Below, piece by piece: positions 8,119 through 16,945 of a stretch of 64,000 nt of DNA (the first letter of the stretch is position 1; each line of letters begins with the position of its first letter). This DNA is from Catenulispora sp. GP43 (GTDB lineage: Bacteria; Actinomycetota; Actinomycetes; Streptomycetales; Catenulisporaceae). The stretch spans positions 124,001 through 188,000 of the forward strand of contig NZ_JBGCCT010000004.1 in NCBI RefSeq assembly GCF_041260665.1, read 5' to 3'. The position numbers were made by a program, and so were the translations under genes. Below the pieces are notes generated by a model. It made no database searches. It was not told the origin of the DNA and was given only the letters and a program-made list of their open reading frames with translations.

Positions 8119-9331
8119 CGTAATCCCCCATGTTCATGCTGAAGAAGATCTCGTCGCCGTAGTCGATGAAAGCCGAGGTCCTGTTCTCCTCGGCGTACAG
8201 CCTGCGCAGCTCGTCCATTCCCTCGGGCGTGGGCGGTTCCAGCTGCACCAGTTCCCCGGCTGCTTTGAGGAAGGTCTGGCCGTCCTTGTGAACGGCTTCG
8301 GCACTCGAACAGCGCACCACGTAGCCCAGGCGGGTCGGGAGCAGATCTGCGTCCAACATCGACGGCCGGATCTCGTGCGTGTACAGGCGGTTGGTGGACA
8401 ACGGCATGAAGAACACGGAGCCGGGATAGAGAGTCAGAGCGAACTGCGCGGGGAACGCAGCCTCATCACGTTCTTCGGCCGGCTTCTTGAGGCGGAAGTG
8501 GAGTCTGGTCAACGCGCTGGCGTTCTTCACGCCGTAGTCGAAGGCGTCTCCGGCCAGCGGCCGCAACGTGTCGAGTCCGTCATAGAAGGTGCAGAAGGCC
8601 ATGATGCCGTTGCCGGGCATGTCCTTGGTCTTGTCGGCATGGGACGAGATCTTGGCCTTGGACTGCTTGCGCTCAGCCGTGGCGAGGGTGTTGTGGTAGA
8701 TCTGGGCCAGGACATGGTTCAGCGGCGCCGGGTTGTCGAAGACGGTGGTCGCCTCACGGTTCAAGGCATCCACGACGTCCCGGTCGGTCGGCTGGAAGCC
8801 TTCGGTCGGCCCCGAGAAGTTCGTGGAGCACCGGAGCAGGCGGAAGTGGAGTTCGTCGCCGTCTCGGGTGACCGGCGTCAGGTAGATCCCGCTGCGATGG
8901 GCCGTTCCGGGCTTGGTGGACTCCGTCAGGGACTGGAATTCATGCTCGGCGCTGATGCGTCCGAAGTGATCGGCACCGGGCTCGAAGAAGCGGCGGTAGT
9001 ACACGCCGACGCCGTGCACGCGCATGGGAACCCGGCCGATGTCGATGAGGGTCCAGGGACTGCCGGCGTCCTCCGGGTAGCCCTGTGCCAGCTCCCGGAC
9101 GACGAACACCCGGGCAGCCGTATCCAGCAAGTGGCCGCTGATCTCCGATACGTCGCCGCAGAGGTAAACGGTCTTCCCGGCGGGGTCGGACGCGCCGGCG
9201 GCAAGGTCCTCCGGCGTGATGACGGTCCCGAAGAAGCCCCTGATCACGTCACTGTCGTGCACCGTCGCGGGTGCGACCAAGATGTTGCCGGCATCATCGA
9301 TGCGGGCTTCCGTCAGCTCTGATATGCGCAT
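8102..9331 (-). CDS. AlkB-like 2-oxoglutarate/Fe(II) oxygenase with N-terminal extension
   Basis: 409 residues, ATG at 9331 with GAGG close upstream, inside the coding end of the preceding gene (38-bp overlap). Residues 1-200 are a domain I do not recognise. Residues 205-345 resemble the AlkB fold: LNHVLAQIYHN, ISSHADKTKDMPGNGIMAF (HxD motif plus the DKTKDMP segment seen in AlkB-like proteins), then LYPGSVFFMPLSTNRLYTHEIRP with the distal His and a likely 2-oxoglutarate-binding Arg. The tail contains YGDEIFFSMNMGDYDAPRI. It is the middle gene of a three-gene operon and is followed by a second AlkB-like gene. Hydroxylation or demethylation is expected from the fold. The target could be nucleic acid, protein or a small molecule. 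Confidence 0.75.
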   Translation of the reverse strand: MRISELTEARIDDAGNILVAPATVHDSDVIRGFFGTVITPEDLAAGASDPAGKTVYLCGDVSEISGHLLDTAARVFVVRELAQGYPEDAGSPWTLIDIGRVPMRVHGVGVYYRRFFEPGADHFGRISAEHEFQSLTESTKPGTAHRSGIYLTPVTRDGDELHFRLLRCSTNFSGPTEGFQPTDRDVVDALNREATTVFDNPAPLNHVLAQIYHNTLATAERKQSKAKISSHADKTKDMPGNGIMAFCTFYDGLDTLRPLAGDAFDYGVKNASALTRLHFRLKKPAEERDEAAFPAQFALTLYPGSVFFMPLSTNRLYTHEIRPSMLDADLLPTRLGYVVRCSSAEAVHKDGQTFLKAAGELVQLEPPTPEGMDELRRLYAEENRTSAFIDYGDEIFFSMNMGDYDAPRI

Positions 9332-10553
9332 CGAGCCTCGATGCTCTCACGAGGGCCTCCGGCTTCATGGCCCGGGGCTGCACCATGATGCGGAGCAGGG
9401 CGAAGAAGCCGATGGCGACGGCTCCGGCGATCACCACGAGCACGCCGCGCTGCCACCACGACAAGCCCTTCGCCACGATGCTCGCCGCGCTTCCGCCCAG
9501 CACGGCGATGATCGCGGTGAACACGCCGAGGATCTCCACGACCCGGACCAGGCTGTCGTTCATGGTCCGCCGCACCTCGGCGACCTGGTCGGCCACGAGG
9601 CGCTCCAGATCCGCGGTCGCGGCCCGGACCTGCTCGTCGGCCGCGAGGCGGGCGGCCTCGGCCTGCTCCCGGATGGCCTGTTCGGCCAGGATCAGGTCGC
9701 GTTCCTGGACGATCCGCACGCGGTCGCGCACCTGGAGCGGGGATATGCGCTGCAGGCATTCGTCGACGGCCCGCAGCGCCTCGTCGTAGCGGCCGAGCTT
9801 CCGCAGCGCGAACGCCTTGCGGTACAGCGGATCGGGGCTGGCGGACTCGGCCATCACCGGGCGGTCGAGCAGGCGGAGCATCTGCTCGCCCTGGTCCGGC
9901 ACACCGCGGCTCAGGCGCAGTCCCTCGACCAGACTCAGGGTGACGCGGTAGTCGTCCTCGGCGACCTCGAGCAGCGCGTTCATCTCGGCCAGCGCGTCCG
10001 GGTGGTTCTCGGCCAGCAGCGCGAACACGTGGTAGGCGCGCGAGTAGGGGTCCAGCTCGCCGATGTCCGGGCCGAGCGAGACCAGGCACTGCTCCATGTC
10101 CTCCCAGCGGTAGGCCAGACGCAGGGCGGCGAGGTGCAGGTGCAGGAGTGCGCGGCCGACAACGGACCTCGGGTCGCTGCCCTTGATCGCCGCCAGCGAG
10201 ATGGTGTCGGGCTTGTCCGTCAGGTAGGCCTGGAACCCGACCTCGGCACAGACGTTGGCCGACTCCTGCCAGGTCGCACCGCCCAGGTCGAGCCAGGCGA
10301 CGGTGGTGTCGACCCAGGACTGGCCGTCCTCGGCCAGCTTCGCGATGGCGTCGAACGCGGCGAGCCGCCAGATGCCGCGGCGGGCGTCGGCGCTGTGCGG
10401 GCCCAGCTTCCTCAGCCGGTCCAGTGCGTAGTCCCGGGCCCCTGGGAGCCTCAGCAGGGCCTGGGCGGGATCGCGACGGTGCCCTTCGTCGGTCGTGAGG
10501 TAGGCCTCGAAGGCCGCGGCGAGATCGGCATCGGCCCGGTGGCCACGGATCAC
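9294..10553 (-). CDS. TPR-like protein with coiled coil and C-terminal membrane helices
   Basis: Called from the GTG at 10553 (VIRGHRADADLAAAF), 419 residues, with GAGGTG nine bases upstream. An open frame extends to an ATG at 10718, but that extension runs through a perfect terminator hairpin at 10673-10706 and reads as non-coding sequence. Residues 1-290 are helical repeats of TPR/HEAT character (DPLYRKAFALRKLGRYDEALRAVDECL is a clear TPR). Residues ~300-360 form a charged coiled coil (REQAEAARLAADEQVRAATA). Two hydrophobic helices follow (VEILGVFTAIIAVLGGSAASI and GVLVVIAGAVAIGFFALL). This looks like a membrane-anchored scaffold with its repeats in the cytoplasm. It overlaps the first AlkB-like gene by 38 bp and heads that operon. 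No homologue is recognised. Confidence 0.78.
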   Translation of the reverse strand: MIRGHRADADLAAAFEAYLTTDEGHRRDPAQALLRLPGARDYALDRLRKLGPHSADARRGIWRLAAFDAIAKLAEDGQSWVDTTVAWLDLGGATWQESANVCAEVGFQAYLTDKPDTISLAAIKGSDPRSVVGRALLHLHLAALRLAYRWEDMEQCLVSLGPDIGELDPYSRAYHVFALLAENHPDALAEMNALLEVAEDDYRVTLSLVEGLRLSRGVPDQGEQMLRLLDRPVMAESASPDPLYRKAFALRKLGRYDEALRAVDECLQRISPLQVRDRVRIVQERDLILAEQAIREQAEAARLAADEQVRAATADLERLVADQVAEVRRTMNDSLVRVVEILGVFTAIIAVLGGSAASIVAKGLSWWQRGVLVVIAGAVAIGFFALLRIMVQPRAMKPEALVRASRLDAHIRADGSPHR

Positions 10554-10672
10554 CGGCGCAGGCACCTCGCGCACCCCCTGAAGACCGTCACAGACCTCGG
10601 CAGCGTCGTCCGGCCCGCGAACGCGCCGTTTCGCCAGTAAATCAGTGGTCTGTTTGACCGTCCAGACCCGCG

Positions 10673-10706
10673 CGGCCCCGCCCGGAAGGTCATCCGGGCG
10701 GGGCCG
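10673..10706 (-). terminator. Terminator of the GH31 gene
   Basis: A perfect 14-bp stem with a six-base loop (arms CGGCCCCGCCCGGA and TCCGGGCGGGGCCG). It begins 20 bases after the GH31 stop codon on the minus strand. It also argues that the following gene starts further downstream, at 10553. Confidence 0.85.
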
Positions 10707-10725
10707 ACGCGTGCCCATGTGATGG

Positions 10726-13700
10726 CTACTTGTAGCTGACCACCAGCTGCTGGCCCACCGACTGGGCCGGCGCCTTGACGGTGAGGGTGTGGGACGCGCT
10801 GTCCCACGTCCACTTGTCCGCCCTGACCCTGGTGCCGTTGATCGACACCGACGTCGGTGCCTGGGCGTTCTGGAACGCGATGGTCCATGCCCGCTGGCGC
10901 ACCTGGCCGGTGAAGGTCCCCTTCGCCGGGGCGATGGTCACCTTGTGGTCGGCGTAGCGGATCTCGGTCGTCGCGCTCTGGGCGGTGTTCGTGGTCGTTC
11001 CGTTGTCCTCGTAGAGGGTGAAGGATCCCGGTGTGCCTTCGGCGACGGTCGCCGTGGCGTTGGTGAGCGGGTTCTGGTCGTCGTTGGCGACGGTGCCGGT
11101 GCGGGTCGCCATGATGCCGCCGGACTTGATGAACACCGGCATGGTGTCCAGCCCGGCCGTGATGTTCTGGACCGTGCCGCCCTGGTAGGTCTGTCCGGTG
11201 AAGTAGTCCGTCCAGGAGCTGCCGGCCGGGAACCACACCTGGGTGGTCGCCGAGTCGCCCGCCGTGGTCACCGGCGCCACCAGGACGTCCGGGCCGTAGA
11301 AGTACTCGCTGTCGTCGAACGCGTAGGCGTCCTGCTGGTCCGGGTACTGCAGGTAGGTCGGCCGGGTCACCGGGACGCCGGTCGCAGCGGCCTGATGGGC
11401 CAGCGTGTAGGTGTACGGCACCAGGTCCTCGCGCAGGTTCAGGAACTTCTCCGCGGAGTCCTTCGCGGCCGTACCGTACTGCCACGGCAGCCGGTCGCTG
11501 TGGTTGCCGTGCAGCCGGTCCACGGGCTGGAAGGCGCCGAGCTGCACCCAGCGCGCGTACAGGTCGTCCGGCAGCTTGGTGCTGCCGGGCTCGGCGCCGG
11601 TGGTCTGGTCGCCGGCGTTGTTGAAGCCGCCGATGTCGTGGCTCACCGCCGACAGGCCGGTCGAGGCCGACTCGCCGGGGGTGTAGCCGACCTCCATGGC
11701 GAGCGTGGCCCAGCTGGAGGTGGTGTCGCCGGTGAAGTGCACCGTGGTGCGCTTGTCGGCCCACGGCCCGGTGGCCAGCCCGACCGAGCCGCTGTAGCCG
11801 CCGGCGTTGAGCGAGGAGTAGGCCCGCGAGAACGCGAAGCCGCGGCCGACGGTGGAGTCGGTGTCCCACGCGTAGTTCTGGTTGATCCACGAGTCCGGCG
11901 TGACGCCGGCCAGCGAGGAGGTGGAGCTGTCACAGCACCAGTCCAGCCACCAGAAGTCGTCGCCCTGGTTCTGGATCTGCTGGTGCAGGCCGAAGTACGC
12001 CGACAGCTGCGCCGGGTTGCCCCAGTCGAAGCAGTACTGCCCCGAGCCGCACGACGGCAGCGAGCCGCCGGCCGCCGCCAGCGCCGCCGGGTACTGCGGG
12101 TCGGCCTGCTGGACGCTCGGGTGCACGTTGAGCGTGGTGTGCAGGCCCTGCGAGTGCGCCCACGCGAAGTACGCGCTGGGGTCGGGGAACTTGGAGGAGT
12201 CCATCTCCCAGCCGTCCCAGGTGCTCACGGCCTTGAAGTCGGTGTCCGTGACCAGGACGTCCAGCGGCGTGTTCTGCGACCGGAAGGTCGGCAGGATGGT
12301 GTTCTCGTAGTCGGCCGCGGTGTGGTCGTAGTACTCGGAGTACCAGACGCCGTAGGCCCAGCGCGGCAGGAGCTCGGACGGGCCGGTCAGCGTGGCCAGG
12401 TCCTTGAGTCCCTGCTGGTAGTCCTGGCCGTAGCCGAACACGTAGCCGTCCTGGTAGGGCTTGCCGCCGGTGGACGGACGCTGCGACACCTGGTGCGCCG
12501 AGCTGTTGAAGATCGCGGAGGCGGTGTCGTCCAGCAGCGTCCACCCGTCCTGGTAGAGCAGGCCGGGCGTGCTCAGGACCTCGCCGTTCTGGCCGTCCAG
12601 GCCGCGCCGGTAGCCGCCGAGCGCGGCGTGCGGGGCCAGCAGCGGGGTGCCGTTCTTGACGACCGCGACGGTGTCGAGGTTGACGTGGCAGGCGTCCGCG
12701 GTGGGGCAGCCGAGGGTCACCGTGTTGTCGCCGGCCGCCAGGGTGACGGGGATCGAGACGGTGCGCCAGCTGTCCCAGCTGCTGGTCGGCGCGAGCGTGG
12801 TCGTGGCCGGGGCGCCGGTGCCGACGGCGACCGAGATGGTGCGCGGGTTGGCAGCCCCGGTCTGGCCGAGGTCGGTCTGCCAGTTCGCGTAGCGCAGCTG
12901 CAGTTGGTAGGCGCCGGCCTGCGGCACACCGGTCACGGCGATGGCGTCGGCAGCGGTGGTCGAGCTGAGACCGCCGACGAAGCCCGCTCCGGCGTAGTCG
13001 TTGTGGTTGTTCTGCAGGGAGGCACCGCCGGTGAGCGCACCGGACTCGGCCTGGCAGATCGTGCCGAAGGCGCAGGGCTGGGCCTGCGGCGCGCCCGGGC
13101 CCGGGTAGCTCGCGCCCGGCGTCACGACGGCCAGGCTGTCGAGGTTCACGTTGCCCGAGTCGGAGGCCGTGCGCGCGATGGTGACGGTGTTGGCCCCGGC
13201 GTTCAGCGTCACCGGCGCGGTGGCGACGGCCCAGGTGTCCCAGTTGGCCGTGGTCGGCAGGCTCAGCCGCGCCGCGGCGCCGCTGCCGACGGTCACGCTC
13301 AGGGTGCGGGTGACGTTCTGGCCGTCGCCGCCGGTGCTGTTGGCGTAGCGGGTGGCGAGCTCATAAGTGCCCGCCGTCGCCGCGGTGACTTGGAACGACA
13401 ACGAGTTCCCGGTGGCTTGGAAGCCCGCGGCGAAGCCGGTCCCGGTGAAGCCGCTGTGATCGCTGGCAACCGAAACGCCGTTGAGGTTCAGGCCCTCGGC
13501 CTCACACAGAACGCCGAACTGACACGTCGGCATCGGGGGCGGAGCCCAGGGCTGAGAGGTGACGCTCTGCTTGCCGGCCCGCTCGGTGATGATCAGGTTC
13601 CCGGCCGTGAAGGGGCCGGAGCCGACCTTGTAGCGCAGCTGCTCCTGGCCGGTGTCGATGGTGAGCCAGCCGTTGGCGGTCGACTTCGTGAAGTGCGTGG

Positions 13701-13968
13701 GGGTGAAGCCGTCGCGGCCGATGGCGTTGAAGGTCGGGTCGTTCTCGAAGACGCCGTTCCCGGCGTATTCGGTGCGGATGAGGGTCGGTGAGAGGACTTC
13801 GAACCTTGCGTCGCCGGAGACGACGGCGCGCTTGGCCGCGCTTTGCGCCGTCGCGGCCGACGCGGCTGACGCCGACACCGCGGTCACGGTGCCGGCCAGG
13901 ACGAAGCCTGCGGTGACGGCCGCGGTCGCGAAACGCCACCGTGCTCGTCGTGGGGGACGGATGGGCAT
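10726..13968 (-). CDS. Secreted GH31 alpha-glucosidase-type enzyme with two CBMs
   Basis: 1080 residues, ATG at 13968 with AAGGAG seven bases upstream. The first ~38 residues are a signal peptide (RPPRRARWR, a hydrophobic stretch, then ASAASA). A beta-rich GH31 N-terminal domain follows. Two CBM35-like modules of ~130 residues are inserted, each opening FGxxCEAEG or FGTICQAESG and each ending in NLDSLAV or NLDTVAV. The GH31 barrel contains GVWYSEYY, VLVTDTDFK, WWLDWC with nucleophile Asp676, and HFTGDTTS with acid/base Asp748. The C-terminal region is the DUF5110/beta-sandwich type. It acts outside the cell on alpha-glucans or isomaltose-type oligosaccharides. The exact linkage cannot be told. 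A ROK repressor gene lies 45 bp upstream on the same strand, suggesting sugar-controlled co-expression. Confidence 0.93.
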   Translation of the reverse strand: MPIRPPRRARWRFATAAVTAGFVLAGTVTAVSASAASAATAQSAAKRAVVSGDARFEVLSPTLIRTEYAGNGVFENDPTFNAIGRDGFTPTHFTKSTANGWLTIDTGQEQLRYKVGSGPFTAGNLIITERAGKQSVTSQPWAPPPMPTCQFGVLCEAEGLNLNGVSVASDHSGFTGTGFAAGFQATGNSLSFQVTAATAGTYELATRYANSTGGDGQNVTRTLSVTVGSGAAARLSLPTTANWDTWAVATAPVTLNAGANTVTIARTASDSGNVNLDSLAVVTPGASYPGPGAPQAQPCAFGTICQAESGALTGGASLQNNHNDYAGAGFVGGLSSTTAADAIAVTGVPQAGAYQLQLRYANWQTDLGQTGAANPRTISVAVGTGAPATTTLAPTSSWDSWRTVSIPVTLAAGDNTVTLGCPTADACHVNLDTVAVVKNGTPLLAPHAALGGYRRGLDGQNGEVLSTPGLLYQDGWTLLDDTASAIFNSSAHQVSQRPSTGGKPYQDGYVFGYGQDYQQGLKDLATLTGPSELLPRWAYGVWYSEYYDHTAADYENTILPTFRSQNTPLDVLVTDTDFKAVSTWDGWEMDSSKFPDPSAYFAWAHSQGLHTTLNVHPSVQQADPQYPAALAAAGGSLPSCGSGQYCFDWGNPAQLSAYFGLHQQIQNQGDDFWWLDWCCDSSTSSLAGVTPDSWINQNYAWDTDSTVGRGFAFSRAYSSLNAGGYSGSVGLATGPWADKRTTVHFTGDTTSSWATLAMEVGYTPGESASTGLSAVSHDIGGFNNAGDQTTGAEPGSTKLPDDLYARWVQLGAFQPVDRLHGNHSDRLPWQYGTAAKDSAEKFLNLREDLVPYTYTLAHQAAATGVPVTRPTYLQYPDQQDAYAFDDSEYFYGPDVLVAPVTTAGDSATTQVWFPAGSSWTDYFTGQTYQGGTVQNITAGLDTMPVFIKSGGIMATRTGTVANDDQNPLTNATATVAEGTPGSFTLYEDNGTTTNTAQSATTEIRYADHKVTIAPAKGTFTGQVRQRAWTIAFQNAQAPTSVSINGTRVRADKWTWDSASHTLTVKAPAQSVGQQLVVSYK

Positions 13969-14013
13969 CAGAAAGCTCCTTCAGCGAACGGGAGGGAGGG
14001 AAGGAGGGACTAA

Positions 14014-15189
14014 CTACGGGACACAGGACTGGTCGGTGAAGCGGTTGGACTCGGACAGGACGAGAGCCAGGGCGCCCATCAGCGAGGCACGCGGACCCAG
14101 CGCCGAGGCTCGCACCACCGGCGCTCCGAACGGCACGGTCGCCAGCTCGGCGTGGACGGGGTCGAGCAGCAGCGGACCGAGCGCGGTCAGCTCGCCGCCG
14201 AGGGCGATCACCGAGGGGTTCAGCACCAGCGCGAGCGCGCCGAGCGATCGGGCCAGCCGCCGGGTGCCGTCGCCGACCACAGCCAGGACGTCGGCGTCGC
14301 CGCCCTCGGCCCGGAGAATCAGCTCATTGACGTCATCGATCCGGATCCCGCGCGCCGCCAGCCGGGCGAGCATGCCCTCGGCGCCGGCGTACAGCTCCAG
14401 ACATCCCCGCCGGCCGCACCAGCACTGCGGGCCGTCCGGGTCGGAGGTGACATGGCCGAGCTCGCCGGCGTACCCGTCGCGTCCGCGGTAGATACCGGAA
14501 CCGAACGCGATACCGAGCCCGACCCGGCTGGCGACCTTGACGTAAAGGAGATCCTGCCCCTGCGGCGACGCGGCGACCGACTCGCCGAGCGCGCCGAGAT
14601 TGGCGTCGTTCTCGACCGCGGCCGGGATCCCCCACGTCCGGCCGATCTGCTCGGCCAGCGCCGGCCCGTTCCAGCCCGGCAGCACACCGGGGACGAGCAG
14701 TCGCCCGCTGTCCGGCGCGATCGGCGCCGCGATGCTGATGGCCGCCCCGACGATCTGGTCGCGGTCCGCCTCGGCCTCGGCGAGCGTGGTCTCGATGCTC
14801 CGCATGACGATGTGCATGCCGCGCTCGGCCGAGTGCCCCTGCGGCAGGGGCACCCACCGCTCGGCCAGCACACTGCGCGACAGGTCCCCGACCGCCACGG
14901 CCACGTGCCGCACCCCGACGTCGACCGCGATGGCCAGCCCGGCGGCCCGGTTGAGCGCGAGCCGCGTCGGCGGCCGCCCGGGACTGTCGGCGGCGGGCTG
15001 TGCGTATTCCGAAACCAGCCCGCGATCCGCGAGCTCCCCGATCAGGCTGGACACCGTGGCCCGCGAAAGCCCGGTACCGATGATCAACTCAGCCCTCGTA
15101 GCGCTGCCGGAACGCCGCAGTATGTCGACGACCCGCGCGCGGTTTCCCGCACGGATCGCCTCACTGGTCGGCTGTACCCTGCGCTGCAT
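14014..15189 (-). CDS. ROK-family transcriptional repressor
   Basis: 391 residues from the ATG at 15189 (MQRRVQPTSEAIRAG), preceded by GAGAGGG. A longer frame adds 99 residues of non-coding character and was rejected. Residues 10-75 are a winged helix-turn-helix of MarR/ROK type (RAELIIGTGLSRATVSSLIGEL). The rest is a sugar-kinase-like ROK domain with AVDVGVRHVAVAVGDL, ENDANLGALGE and the zinc motif CWCGRRGCLE. Such proteins repress sugar-use genes and release DNA on binding a sugar or sugar phosphate. It precedes the GH31 gene by 45 bp and probably controls it and itself. The inducer is likely a product of the GH31 enzyme, by inference. Confidence 0.92.
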   Translation of the reverse strand: MQRRVQPTSEAIRAGNRARVVDILRRSGSATRAELIIGTGLSRATVSSLIGELADRGLVSEYAQPAADSPGRPPTRLALNRAAGLAIAVDVGVRHVAVAVGDLSRSVLAERWVPLPQGHSAERGMHIVMRSIETTLAEAEADRDQIVGAAISIAAPIAPDSGRLLVPGVLPGWNGPALAEQIGRTWGIPAAVENDANLGALGESVAASPQGQDLLYVKVASRVGLGIAFGSGIYRGRDGYAGELGHVTSDPDGPQCWCGRRGCLELYAGAEGMLARLAARGIRIDDVNELILRAEGGDADVLAVVGDGTRRLARSLGALALVLNPSVIALGGELTALGPLLLDPVHAELATVPFGAPVVRASALGPRASLMGALALVLSESNRFTDQSCVP

Positions 15190-15259
15190 GGAGCCCTCTC
15201 GGGTCGAAGACTGACGCCACACACCCTTGGCGTGCGGCGGACTTCCGTCAAGACTTCGA

Positions 15260-15277
15260 CAAAAGGCTGTAGTTTTG
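15260..15277. promoter_or_regulatory. Candidate operator upstream of the ROK gene
   Basis: CAAAAGGCTGTAGTTTTG is an A/T-flanked inverted repeat (CAAAA/TTTTG, eight-base spacer) about 70-90 bp upstream of the ROK start. TTGGCA on the minus strand overlaps its right end and could serve as a -35 box. ROK repressors often bind such A/T-armed palindromes. The arms are only five bases, so this is tentative. Apart from it, 15190-15415 shows nothing recognisable. Confidence 0.25.
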
Positions 15278-15415
15278 CCAACCCCTGGGTAACCCTGACG
15301 CGTAACCACGTGATGGCATGCACAGCATCCGCAGCCGAGACGAATGAGCAGAGCCCTGTGACGGCCTCGTAACCCGAAGTATTTGGGAAACAGCCCTCGC
15401 AGTACGCCTACAAGG

Positions 15416-16042
15416 TCAGTGAGTGCCGCGAGACCGTGTCGCGTCGACGGCAGCAGATCGCTTCGCGCGGCGGGAGATGCCAGCACGGCGGAACAGATGG
15501 ACAGTACTCAGACTGTTGACGTCTTCACGGACGGCTTTCGTTCCTTCGGCGAAGCTTGCGGTCAGGACACCGCACCTCTCGGCCGCCTCGTTGAAGTCTT
15601 GCCAGCCCTGCGCCGACAGACGCCTGCGTGTCCTTTCGGCGATCGTGTCGAGTTCGACGTACGCGTTCGTGAGCTCCCTCGCCAGTGACGTCACACGGTC
15701 GGGAGCCTCCAAGAGCAAGATCGAATATGATGTCCATCGGTCGTGCTCATGACCTATGACCTGAGCGTAGAGCTGATCTCGCTCCTCTGACGTGCTCACG
15801 CCTTCACGCAGGCTGATCAGGAGCCTTCGCCACGCCAACTCGTACTCAACGCCCGCGCGCAGGAAGTCGGCATATACGGCCCTGGTCACTTTGGTCTCTT
15901 CAGCCACGATCGCTGCCCGCGTCTGCGCCTGACTCAGCCGCAGCTGCGTCCGCGCAGTGGTGACGCTGCCCCACATCGCCGCCCCCGCACCGAAGGCCGC
16001 GCCGATGAGCCCTGCCACTGCACTGGTGACGTCCGACCCCAT
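15416..16042 (-). CDS. Hypothetical single-pass membrane protein (probably leaderless)
   Basis: 208 residues from the ATG at 16042 (MGSDVTSAVAGLIGAAFGAG). No ribosome-binding site precedes it, but an extended -10 box ends nine bases upstream, so the mRNA probably starts at or near the ATG. Residues 5-27 are a Gly/Ala-rich membrane helix. The remainder is helical and charged (RTQLRLSQAQTRAAIVAEET) and likely cytoplasmic. No domain is recognised; short phage- and island-type proteins often look like this. It lies at the edge of a lower-GC island and is divergent from the small-protein/DUF6879 operon. Function unknown. Confidence 0.7.
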   Translation of the reverse strand: MGSDVTSAVAGLIGAAFGAGAAMWGSVTTARTQLRLSQAQTRAAIVAEETKVTRAVYADFLRAGVEYELAWRRLLISLREGVSTSEERDQLYAQVIGHEHDRWTSYSILLLEAPDRVTSLARELTNAYVELDTIAERTRRRLSAQGWQDFNEAAERCGVLTASFAEGTKAVREDVNSLSTVHLFRRAGISRRAKRSAAVDATRSRGTH

Positions 16043-16051
16043 AATCACAGA

Positions 16052-16060
16052 ATTATAACA
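16052..16060 (-). promoter_or_regulatory. Extended -10 promoter, TGTTATAAT
   Basis: On the minus strand TG-T-TATAAT is a perfect extended -10 element. The hexamer ends nine bases before the ATG at 16042, predicting a transcript with zero to four leader bases. No good -35 is seen at 17 bp, which fits the extended -10 class. Confidence 0.6.
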
Positions 16061-16675
16061 GAATACTGATTCAACCTCGCCGCCGCGACCGTTGACACAC
16101 GAACAGGCCACCCGGCCGCACCCGGCGCAGTCGAATGTCCACGGCCGGACAGAATCGCAGAATTGTCACGCCGCGAAACCGCGACTTCACCCGTCAACAC
16201 AATGGCAATATAGACGTCACATGCTATATATAAACAAGAGCCTGTCGGCGGGAATCTCTCCGGAGGGCCGGCTCGACCACCAGCAAGGCGAAAGACCGTG
16301 CCCGCAATCCCCGCGCAGGCTCGAAACACAACGCCTTACCATCCTTCGCGCGCGAGCCCGCGCCACGATCGCCTGGCACGCCGGCAGGCCGACCCGCCGC
16401 ATGGAGCCGCGACGCGCCCCGCACCCGACAGCTCGGCGCCGTTCACGTCCATATTCCTGAACTACGGTGCACCAGGCGAAACGAATCAGTATCCTGATCG
16501 CTTCCGCGAGGGCCGGCGCCGCTCACCCTCGGCCGACACCCGAGCCCGACGGGAAGCAGTCTGCATGACCGGCCTGCAAACTTTGGTCGTTTTGCGCCAA
16601 GATCATCCCTTACGTCCGGAGCTTCGGTATGCTCGAAAGGCCAGCTACCGAAGACTTCGAGCCAGGGAGGGCATC
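16061..16675. other. Gene-free, AT-richer intergenic region
   Basis: About 600 bp between divergent genes. Open frames here lack ribosome sites and codon bias. The stretch 16195-16240 is unusually AT-rich for this DNA (CTATATATAAAC at 16224-16235) and may hold promoters. No RNA gene or repeat is recognised. Confidence 0.5.
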
Positions 16676-16945
16676 GTGAACGCAAGGTGGGAGGCGGACC
16701 ACTCCGCCTCGTTCAGGCGACGGCTCGGCAAGTCGGCATCCGAACTGGAGATCACGGACAACAATCCGAGTTGCCCCGATATGTGGGAGCTGGACAACGG
16801 CGATTTCGCCATCATCGGGCGGGACGCCACCGAGGCCTACGACGGCCGGCTCCCCCCGGGCGTCAGCGTCGGCATGGACGAGAGACTCGTGGTGCTTCCA
16901 CGGCTGCTGGTGGTTTCCGCCAAGGAAGACATTCCCGGTGAATAG
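16676..16945 (+). CDS. Small hypothetical protein paired with DUF6879
   Basis: 89 residues from the GTG at 16676 (NARWEADHSASFRRRLGK), with AGGGAGG five bases upstream. An upstream extension of the frame is not credible. The middle reads MWELDNGDFAIIGRDAT and the end RLLVVSAKEDIPGE. The protein is acidic and probably a small soluble fold. Similar short proteins often precede DUF6879 genes in actinomycetes. The stop overlaps the start of the next gene by eight bases (GTGAATAG), so the two are translationally coupled and may form a complex. Function unknown. Confidence 0.8.
   Translation: MNARWEADHSASFRRRLGKSASELEITDNNPSCPDMWELDNGDFAIIGRDATEAYDGRLPPGVSVGMDERLVVLPRLLVVSAKEDIPGE

Noticed and set aside
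10789-13791. 1000-codon frame on the plus strand opposite GH31
   Set aside because: An antisense shadow caused by high GC; the GH31 gene has catalytic motifs and a signal peptide.
16298-16675. Extension of the 89-residue protein to an upstream start
   Set aside because: The added sequence is Arg/Pro-rich without codon bias, and a strong ribosome site marks the GTG at 16676.
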